Positions 54,856 to 62,600 of a DNA stretch of 64,000 bases are shown piece after piece. The notes under the pieces are model-generated. The model made no database searches and was not told the origin of the DNA. It worked only from the letters and a program-made list of their open reading frames with translations. The stretch spans positions 39,532 through 103,531 of the forward strand of contig CAKOPW010000003.1 in the NCBI GenBank assembly GCA_934101115.1, given 5' to 3'. The DNA comes from an uncultured Bacilli bacterium (GTDB lineage Bacteria; Bacillota_I; Bacilli_A; RF39; UBA660). The position numbers and the translations under genes were made by a program. Numbering within the stretch: the first letter of the stretch is position 1; every line of letters begins with the position of its first letter.

Positions 54856-55904
54856 TATACTTCACCATCCTTTCTATCAAAATTTTCTACTTCTCTTAAA
54901 TCCAAGTTATAGAACGTTCTTATATCATTTATTCCATATTTCAACATAGCTACTCTTTCAGCACCAAATCCAAAAGCAAATCCTGACCAAACATTTGGAT
55001 CGTATCCACAATTTCTTAAAACATTTGGATGAACAAGACCAGCACCACAAATTGTAATCCAGCCAGTATGCTTACATAATGGGCATCCTTTTCCATGACA
55101 TTCAAAACATTCGATATCCATTTCTACACTAGGTTCAGTAAATTGATAATATGAAGGACGGAATCTTGTTTTAAGTTCACTTCCAAACATATTTTGTACA
55201 AATACATCAAATGTTCCCTTTAAATCACATAAACTGATATCTTTATCAACAAGTAATCCTTCTATTTGCATAAATTGATGTGAATGAGTTGCATCATCAT
55301 CATCTCTTCTATAAGTTTTACCTGGACAAATCATTCTTATTGGAGTTTTTCCTTCACCTTTTAACATCGTTCTTGCTTGAACTGGACTAGTTTGACTTCT
55401 AAGTAAAATTTCATTGTCTTTTATATAGAAAGTATCTTGAGCATCTCTTGCTGCATGACCTTTTGGAATATTTAAAAGTTCAAAGTTAAATCTATCCTCT
55501 TCAATCTCTGGTCCATCTACAACATCATATCCCATAGACATAAATATACTTTCAACATTTTCAACAACTTTTTCTAGAATACTAGGACGTCCAAAATTAA
55601 ATTTTGTACTTGGTAAAGTAACATCAATACTTTCATTTGCAAGTTTTTCATTTAAAGCTTTTAGTTTTAAATCATTTTCGCATTTTTCAATTATTGCTGA
55701 AACTTCACTTTTTAAAGTATTAGCTAAGGCACCTACTTCTTTTCTTTCATCAACACTTAAATCTTTCATGTTTTTAGTCAATTCTGTAATACACCCCGAT
55801 TTACCGATATACTTAGCTTTTAATTCAACAATATCTTGTAGATTATTAACTGAATTTATATCAGTTTGTAAATTACTTTTAATAGTTTCACATTTTTCTT
55901 TCAT
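54855..55904 (-). CDS. pheS: Phenylalanine-tRNA ligase alpha subunit
   Basis: Class II synthetase motifs: motif 1 region FMSMGYDVVDGPEIEEDRFN, LLRSQTSPVQARTM, motif 2 ICPGKTYRRDDDDATHSHQF, and motif 3 GFAFGFGAERVAMLKYGIND. A Cys-rich insertion CFECHGKGCPLCKHTGWITI, which looks like a zinc site, sits in the active-site region and is found in part of the family. 349 aa. A Phe T-box leader precedes it. RBS TAGGAGGGAAAGTTT. Confidence 0.97.
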   Translation of the reverse strand: MKEKCETIKSNLQTDINSVNNLQDIVELKAKYIGKSGCITELTKNMKDLSVDERKEVGALANTLKSEVSAIIEKCENDLKLKALNEKLANESIDVTLPSTKFNFGRPSILEKVVENVESIFMSMGYDVVDGPEIEEDRFNFELLNIPKGHAARDAQDTFYIKDNEILLRSQTSPVQARTMLKGEGKTPIRMICPGKTYRRDDDDATHSHQFMQIEGLLVDKDISLCDLKGTFDVFVQNMFGSELKTRFRPSYYQFTEPSVEMDIECFECHGKGCPLCKHTGWITICGAGLVHPNVLRNCGYDPNVWSGFAFGFGAERVAMLKYGINDIRTFYNLDLREVENFDRKDGEV

Positions 55905-55920
55905 AAACTTTCCCTCCTAA

Positions 55921-56139
55921 ACAAAAAAAGCCATGACTTAAGGACGGACAAATCCGTGGTACCACCTTAATTCATGACTAATAATCATCTCAATATTTCT
56001 TAACGCGAAATCACGGTCTATGCTCCTGTGTTGAAATTCATAATATAACCTTATTTAAGATACTTTCAGCCGATGATATCTACTCTCTAAAAATGTATTA
56101 TATTATTACTTGACGCACATTCATCGCATCACTAATGCT
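55921..56139 (-). promoter_or_regulatory. T-box riboswitch of pheST
   Basis: The minus strand carries the T-box core AGGTGGTACCACGG (55954-55967) and a terminator stem (AATTAAGG../CCTTAAGTCATGGC) with seven T at 55922-55928. Upstream a stem-I region ending near ATGAATTTCAACACAGG holds a TTC that can be the Phe specifier. Uncharged tRNA-Phe should favour the antiterminator and pheST expression. Confidence 0.92.
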
Positions 56140-56168
56140 AGTTTACATCATAATTTAGTTTAAGTCAA
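56140..56168 (-). promoter_or_regulatory. Promoter of the pheST T-box transcript
   Basis: TTGACT (56163-56168), 17-bp spacer, TAAACT (56140-56145, moderate -10 with TG in front). It lies directly before the T-box leader and after the terminator of the upstream carrier gene. Confidence 0.6.
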
Positions 56169-56170
56169 TC

Positions 56171-56200
56171 AAAAAAAACTTGACTAAGCAAGTCTTTTTT
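56171..56200 (-). terminator. Terminator after the DcuC/YfcC-type gene
   Basis: ACTTG / CAAGT stem with 6-nt loop and eight T on the minus strand; flanking A-run also pairs. Confidence 0.75.
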
Positions 56201-57650
56201 ATATAACCATTAATATTATTAAAATAATGATAATTACTACTAATAATGCAAGTAAGAATTTCCAAATATGTTTAAACCATTCTTTTAATGAAATATCAAA
56301 CATTGATAAACCAAATACAAGAATAGCACTTGTTGGAGCAATGAAACTTACTAATCCATAAGCTGCTTGTAAAGCAAATGCAGCAGCATTCAAATTACTA
56401 AATCCACTAAATGCACCAGCAATTAAAGAAACAACATATTGGAAGTCTACTGCAAATACAGTTGTTAAGATACTAGAAATAAATATAGTAGCTATATTAG
56501 TACCCATACCAAGGATTAAACTTACAAGTCCTGGAACTCTTGGATAAATAACACTTATTTCAAGTACAGTATAAACAACAACTAGTAATGCAAGTGGTTT
56601 TCCAATAGCTTTGAATCCACTAACGAATTCTTCAACTACTTTACTAAATGGAATTCTATAGATGAATTTAATTACCATACTAGCGATTAAAATTAATCCA
56701 CCACCGATAAATAAATCCCAGCTACCAAATGCAGCTAATGTTCCACCTAATACATGAGAATATATTTTAGAATTAAATAATTCTGCATCTTGAATCCAAG
56801 CTAAAGCATCTTTAAATGCTGTTACTCCAAATGCACTTTCCCAACCAATATATGCTAATATTAAACTTACAAAAAGAATAATAACACATATAACTAATGG
56901 TAATACTTTAACATTCTTTTTGTCTGCAGCTTTAACTTCTTCTCCCATAAATGGATCTACTAAAGCATTTTCTTTAGTTCCTTGAACTTTATTCATTCTT
57001 ACAAAAGTAAAGAACATAAGTAAAGCATAAGCAATTACAAAAAGAACAATTGTTGCAAGTAATTCATTACCATAACTTACTCCTAAACCAGTAGAAGTAT
57101 TAGCAAGTTGACCATTAATTCTTACAGAATATGTTGCTCCTAAAATACCTACGATAACTGCTCCAAATGTTGCAGTGACACCACTTACTTTATCAACTTT
57201 TAATTTGCTTAAAATTGATATTACAAATGGAATAAGAGCAAATATTGCAAATTGTTCAGTACTTACGCCTGAAATACAAGCAATAATAAGTGCAGCAATA
57301 CCTACAAATATTTTTTCCTTTCCTTCAAATTTCTTCGCAATGTTATCAGTTAGTTTTTGATATGCAGCAGTTGAACCTAATAATTTATAGAATCCTGCAA
57401 CTACAAATGCAAATATAAATATAGTTGTAAAATAGTAAATTACTAGTTGCCCATAAGTAGTTATATCAAATAAACCTACTCTTGTATCATTTGCAGTAGA
57501 TGCAAATAATGCAAATTTTTCTGCATAACTTAATCCAAGTTTACCATTACTATAATATGCTTCTGGAAAAATCCAAGAAAGAATAATAGCAATAAATAAA
57601 GTGATTAATGCTCCAACTAATAAACTATGCTTTTCACATAATTTCTTCAT
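56199..57650 (-). CDS. DcuC/YfcC-family membrane carrier
   Basis: About 12 membrane helices with YYFTTIFIFAFVVAGFYKLL, SGVSTEQFAIFALIPFVISI and LVVVYTVLEISVIYPRVPGL then VSLILGMG; this matches the ion-transporter superfamily group with YfcC and DcuC (C4-dicarboxylate or amino acid carriers). The substrate cannot be told. A charged cytoplasmic loop (about 215-245) splits two halves. AGGAGGTTAGAATA precedes the ATG. Single-gene unit. Confidence 0.8.
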   Translation of the reverse strand: MKKLCEKHSLLVGALITLFIAIILSWIFPEAYYSNGKLGLSYAEKFALFASTANDTRVGLFDITTYGQLVIYYFTTIFIFAFVVAGFYKLLGSTAAYQKLTDNIAKKFEGKEKIFVGIAALIIACISGVSTEQFAIFALIPFVISILSKLKVDKVSGVTATFGAVIVGILGATYSVRINGQLANTSTGLGVSYGNELLATIVLFVIAYALLMFFTFVRMNKVQGTKENALVDPFMGEEVKAADKKNVKVLPLVICVIILFVSLILAYIGWESAFGVTAFKDALAWIQDAELFNSKIYSHVLGGTLAAFGSWDLFIGGGLILIASMVIKFIYRIPFSKVVEEFVSGFKAIGKPLALLVVVYTVLEISVIYPRVPGLVSLILGMGTNIATIFISSILTTVFAVDFQYVVSLIAGAFSGFSNLNAAAFALQAAYGLVSFIAPTSAILVFGLSMFDISLKEWFKHIWKFLLALLVVIIIILIILMVI

Positions 57651-57718
57651 TATTCTAACCTCCTATACCAATTATAACACATTATCAAGTATGTAAATAT
57701 TTTTTTTATTGATATTCA

Positions 57719-57744
57719 TAAAAAAAATACTATTTCATAGTATT
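57719..57744 (-). terminator. Hairpin with minus-strand T-run in the gerQ leader
   Basis: AATACTA / TAGTATT stem (7 bp), 5-nt loop, followed on the minus strand by eight T. There is no minus-strand gene directly upstream except the hydrolase at 58088-58612, whose transcript would cross gerQ in antisense before ending here. Confidence 0.55.
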
Positions 57745-57762
57745 AATTAGAGGTGAAAATTT

Positions 57763-58101
57763 ATGAATGGAACATATTATCCAAATCCAACATTTCCAAA
57801 CAATATGAATGGATATGATAATTCAATGGAAGAAGTTTCATCAAATCAAGTTAGCAATGATGAACAAAGTTACATTGAAAATATTTTAAGAATGAACAAA
57901 GGAAAAAAATGTAAGGTATTCGCATCTTTCCCAGATAGTACTGAATGGCGAGATCGAATATATGATGGCATTATTGAACAAGCAGGAAAAGACCATTTAA
58001 TAATGTCAAGTCCAGAAACAGGAGATTGGTATTTAATACCACTTATTTATTTTAACTGGGTTGAATTTGAAGAACCAATTAATTATATTAAAGCATTTTA
58101 G
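57763..58101 (+). CDS. gerQ: GerQ-like spore coat protein
   Basis: The C-terminal 75 residues QSYIENILRMNKGKKCKVFA, EWRDRIYDGIIEQAGKDHLI then MSSPETGDWYLIPLIYFNWV and EFEEPINY follow GerQ (YwdL) of Bacillus, a coat protein cross-linked by transglutaminase that aids germination through CwlJ. The N-terminal 35 residues are Asn/Pro-rich as in coat proteins. 112 aa. AGAGGTGAAAATTT precedes the ATG. It ends convergently with the hydrolase, overlapping by 14 bp. Confidence 0.88.
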   Translation: MNGTYYPNPTFPNNMNGYDNSMEEVSSNQVSNDEQSYIENILRMNKGKKCKVFASFPDSTEWRDRIYDGIIEQAGKDHLIMSSPETGDWYLIPLIYFNWVEFEEPINYIKAF

Positions 58102-58612
58102 AAAAATACTCTAAGTTTTTTCTTTCATCTCCAATCGTTGTAGATAAATAATGACCTGGATATAATTTAATAGAATCATCATATGAAAGTATTGTTTCAA
58201 TACTTTTTTTCATGTCCATTTCATTTCCACCTAGATCAGTTCTACCAATTGAACCATAAAACACAAAATCACCAACGAACATAACATTATCATCCTTAAA
58301 ATAGACACTTATAGAATCATCAGTGTGGCCAGGCGTGGGAATTACTCTAAAAGTAAATACTCCAATATTATTTTCTTCTTTTAAATTACTATAATCATAT
58401 ACTTTAGCATTATAATATTTTTTTACACTTTCAAGAGCTCCAACATGATCAAAATGATGATGAGTAATAATTATTCCAACAACTTTACCAGTTATACTTT
58501 CAATAATTTTATTTGGTTCATCTCCTGGATCAATTATTAAAATTTCCCCATCTTTTTCAAGTATATAACAATTAGTTTCTAAACTTCCTACAACAACACT
58601 TTTTATCTTCAT
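58088..58612 (-). CDS. Metallo-beta-lactamase-fold hydrolase (glyoxalase II-like)
   Basis: THHHFDHVGALE is the HxHxDH metal motif; further ligands are in PTPGHTDDSIS (His), FVGDFVFYGSIGRTDL (Asp) and LYPGHYLSTTIGDE (His). 174 aa is the short YcbL/glyoxalase II-like type that hydrolyses S-lactoylglutathione-like thioesters. Standalone gene, convergent with gerQ and divergent from lemA. RBS AAAGGAAATAATA. Confidence 0.92.
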   Translation of the reverse strand: MKIKSVVVGSLETNCYILEKDGEILIIDPGDEPNKIIESITGKVVGIIITHHHFDHVGALESVKKYYNAKVYDYSNLKEENNIGVFTFRVIPTPGHTDDSISVYFKDDNVMFVGDFVFYGSIGRTDLGGNEMDMKKSIETILSYDDSIKLYPGHYLSTTIGDERKNLEYFSKML

Positions 58613-58662
58613 TATTATTTCCTTTCTAAAAAAATCATGATATACTTACCATAGGTGGTAAC

Positions 58663-59190
58663 ATGATAAAAATAATATTAACAATTATAATTGTAATATC
58701 ATTATTAGCACTTTTGTTTATTTCATTATACACGAAAATATTAGTTTCTAAAACAAGAGTTTTAAAAGCCGAAAAAGAAATTGAAGATGAATTAAACAAA
58801 AGATATAAAATAATAGAAGAAATGAAACCAATAATTGAAAAATCAACAAAAAAAGAAATAAAAGATTTTAAAGAATTAGAAGATTTAAAGAAAACCAATG
58901 TTTCTACATTTGATATAGATACTAAAATTGAAACAACAATTCAAACTATAGAGATAGTTAGAAATGATTATCCTAAATTAGATAAGAAAAAAGATTTTAA
59001 AGAATTAGTAACTAAATTAGAAGAATCAACAACATATATAAATGCAGCTAAATCATATTTTAATAGTTACAATAAAAATTTACTCACATATTCTAGAAAG
59101 TTTCCAACAAATATAATGTGTTTAATTATGAAGATTAAAAAGAAACCTTATTATGAAGGAAAAGATGTTTTTAGTGATATAGACATTTAG
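58663..59190 (+). CDS. LemA-family protein
   Basis: One N-terminal membrane helix (about 2-24), a charged coiled-coil region (RVLKAEKEIEDELNKRYKII) and the C-terminal INAAKSYFNSYNKNLLTYSR then KFPTNIMCLIMKI, which matches the LemA AxxxYN..V..YN..I..FP pattern. 175 aa. Function of LemA is unclear; it is membrane-associated. The 50-bp divergent spacer to the hydrolase must hold both start regions. AGGTGGTAAC precedes the ATG. Confidence 0.82.
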   Translation: MIKIILTIIIVISLLALLFISLYTKILVSKTRVLKAEKEIEDELNKRYKIIEEMKPIIEKSTKKEIKDFKELEDLKKTNVSTFDIDTKIETTIQTIEIVRNDYPKLDKKKDFKELVTKLEESTTYINAAKSYFNSYNKNLLTYSRKFPTNIMCLIMKIKKKPYYEGKDVFSDIDI

Positions 59191-59208
59191 TCTATATTTT
59201 TTTTGCAA

Positions 59209-59246
59209 AAAAAATGTTGATAACACTCACATTATCAACATTTTTT
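59209..59246. terminator. Strong bidirectional terminator
   Basis: AAAAAATGTTGATAA / TTATCAACATTTTTT perfect 15-bp stem with 8-nt loop. It ends lemA on the plus strand and the 59250 gene on the minus strand. Confidence 0.93.
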
Positions 59247-59249
59247 ATA

Positions 59250-59651
59250 TTATTTATTAATTTTATAAGTAAGTTTTGTTGAATCACTTAAATCTTGGTC
59301 GATGCTTATTCGTAATACTTTTCCTTCTTCTTTTTCTAGTGTCTCTCCGATATATCCTGTTAAGGTTGTTGTTTTATCTTTACTTTCTAGTATTACATTT
59401 ATTGTCTTTAGATTATATACATCTCCACTTTCATTATATACATTCGCTGTAAATGTACTTACTCCATCTTTATATTCTAAACTTGCATCTTCCATTGATA
59501 ATCCTTCTACTGTTTGATTTCTTAAATATCCTGTATTTGGATCACTTAATGTATTTCTTATTATCAATCCAGCTATTACTACTAGGAAGATACTTCCTAG
59601 TATAATCGCTGTTCTCTTATTCTCTTTTATTATTTCTACGATTCTTTTCAT
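59250..59651 (-). CDS. Small membrane-anchored extracytoplasmic protein
   Basis: 133 aa: basic N-terminus, one membrane helix (about 13-31) and a beta-rich domain with VEGLSMEDASLEYKDGVSTF, TANVYNESGDVYNLKTINVI, LESKDKTTTLTGYIGETLEK. The pattern resembles FxLYD-type domains. It starts 2 bp after the giant surface protein stop, so it is the second gene of that operon and possibly its accessory. RBS AGGAGAGTAAAA at the end of the giant gene. Confidence 0.7.
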   Translation of the reverse strand: MKRIVEIIKENKRTAIILGSIFLVVIAGLIIRNTLSDPNTGYLRNQTVEGLSMEDASLEYKDGVSTFTANVYNESGDVYNLKTINVILESKDKTTTLTGYIGETLEKEEGKVLRISIDQDLSDSTKLTYKINK

Positions 59652-59653
59652 TT

Positions 59654-62600
59654 TTACTCTCCTATATATGTGATTCTTGCATATCCATTACCTATTTTAG
59701 CATATTCACTTGTTGGCGTCTCCGATACATTGGTAGTAGTTACTGTTTTGGTTGATTCTTCACTCGACTCTTCACAGTTATAACAATACATTACTTTATT
59801 GGTTAATAATGTATTTCCGATATATCCGGAGCCTCCGCCTCCGCCTTGTAAAATACCTGACGTTCCACCATAGAAGCCTCCGCCTCCACCAGCTTGTCCA
59901 CTGGTTATATTTGCTAATCCAGTACCAAATGCACCATTATTATTACCATTTTTATCAAGTGGATTAGAGCTTTCAGTTTGAGTTCCACCAACTCCACAAA
60001 CATATCCTTTTGAACCATTATATGCATCGTGACAATCATACGCAGAAACGCCAATATACCCACCAGCATGTCCACCTTTTCCGTACCAGCTAGAATCATA
60101 ATTAGAACAACCTCCGCCTCCACCGGAGACAATAATTAAATTTTCAAGATTGTTTTTAAATGTAGTTAATAATCCAGTAGACATTGCAATATGCGTTGCT
60201 CCACCTCCTGATGAGACTCTTCCAGCAGTATCTGAACTTCTTTTTGAATCTCCTCCGCCGTTGTAACCTCCATTGATTAAACTTTTATCACTTGTTCCAC
60301 TATTAACTTTGCCAGCTTCTCCAACATTTACATATAAAATAGTTCCTTTTGATAATTCTATATTACCAACTGAATAACCACCATATCCACCAAAGTATGT
60401 CGAATTGATTACTCCACCTTGTGCTCCCCAAACTTCTAATTTATATGTTCCAGTCACAGGTGCTACAAATGTTTGTTCTTTTCCTGTAGAATCAAAATCT
60501 TTTGTTTCTGTATAGTTCGGTTCTTGAATTATTATTGTTTTAGTAACACTTTTGCTTATATTTGCTCCATTTGTTACTGTACATGTTATTTCATATGTTC
60601 CTTCTTCTAGTTCATTTATATTTGTAACTGTTGTTTCACTTGTTTTGCATTCTGCATGTCCACCACTTATTCCTATATTATAACTTGTTGGTATCTTTAT
60701 ATCTGTACCTTTATCTATAGTTTCATCTATATCTAAACTTATTTCAGGTTCTACATTATCAACAGTTGTTACTACAAAACTGCAACTTCCAACAACTTTT
60801 TCATCTTTTACTACTCTTGTAAATATTGTTGTATTTTCTTCTACTGTTATTGGTTCTGTATATTCATTCCATGTTGTTCCTAAATCTAGACTATATTCAT
60901 TTTTATATCCTTCCGGATATGTTATTTCTATTGCTTTACTACTTGTCCAATTTGTATCATTTATTGTTATACTTGGTACTAATTCATTCTTTTCTAATTC
61001 TTTTCTTATATTTATTTCATTTATTGTTAATTCTTTACTTCCTGCATTTATTATAAATTTATAAGAATTAGTTGGAATGTTGACAACCGTTAAGTTATTA
61101 ACAAATGTTGTACTTAATAATTCTATATTATTTTTATCATATATCTTTATTGTTGAATCTTCAGATGGTTCACTTCCTAAGAAGAATCTTAAGTTTTTAC
61201 CTATCGTATCTTCTGATACTGTGAAAACATAATCTTTATTTATTCCAAGTACTGCATTTGATTCATCATTACCATCAATTGTATTATATGGAATACCATT
61301 TGAACTTGGAGTTGTATAAGATACAACTTCTGTTTCAGTTTTATCGGTATTAACACCCTTTGCTTGAACTATAGTTCCAGCATCTACATTAAATGAACCT
61401 TTATATTCTAACCATGTAGAACCATTATCTAGACTATATAATTTCTTACTTAATATTGAAAAATAATTAATTGTTATTTCATATTTTTCAGCTTTATTTT
61501 TTGAAGTCAAAATATTTGGATAAATGTAATTAGAAGTTATGGATACTGGTTGAAGTTGAGTATATGTTACCGTACCTTTTGCTCCCGTGCCTGATCCTCC
61601 GTTTGATAAAACGTTTCCTAATTGATCTATTCCTGTACTTTGATTAGTAAAGATGTTTATTGATCCTCCTCCAGATCCTCCTCCAGATAATGATGCTTTT
61701 CCTCCACTTGAACCATTTGCTTGTATTACTCCATCATTTTGGTATTCATTTGCATATATTGTTAGAAGGCCTCCAGTTCCATTTGACCCTTTTACACTTT
61801 CTTTCGCTCCAGATCCTCCTGGATTTCCTGCTCCGCCTCCTATATTATCATGTAAACCATCTCCATAAGCTCCAGCTCCTCCATTTATTGAACCTTTGTT
61901 ACGGAAACTTCCTCCGGTTCCTCCTGAATAACTTGTTCCTGCGGCTCCTGGTTGATCGCTTCCGCCTCCGCCGCCTGTTTGTCGGCCTGTTCCTGCTACG
62001 GATGCTCCATATCTTCCACCTTTTCCACCTTCGGCTGGTACATATTCATATGTTCCGTCTGTATTCTTCCATAAGTATACATTTTGTCCTTCAGCTTTGG
62101 CTCCGTGTGAATTATCTATTGTTCCTTTATTTGTTAACTTTCCGGTTACATATAATGTGAATCCTTTTGGTCCTCCATATTCTGTGTAATATGGTGAAAC
62201 TGTTACTCCTGAGTCTATTTCTAAATCTCCATTTACTTTTACTATTACCATGTTTTGAGCATAATCTTCTTTTGTTGCTACATCATTCGTATCTCCAAAT
62301 GTTTTATTCTCTGTAAAATGTTGATTTCCATCTAAAGTTATCATATGTACTGGATACTTTTCTCCATTTGCTACGAAATAATAATATCCACTTTTTAAGT
62401 TATTATTATTTATTATACTTAAGATACTTTCTCCTTCTATTGTTACATCTTTTATATATTGTTCTTTATCTTGGTCGATTATTTCTTTTAAATCATAATA
62501 TTGGCCTTTTCGGATTTCTCCTATACTTACAGTTCCTAAAGCTCCAGTTCCTGAACCTCCAATATTTGATGTACTTCCTTTTATCTCGTCATATCTTGTA

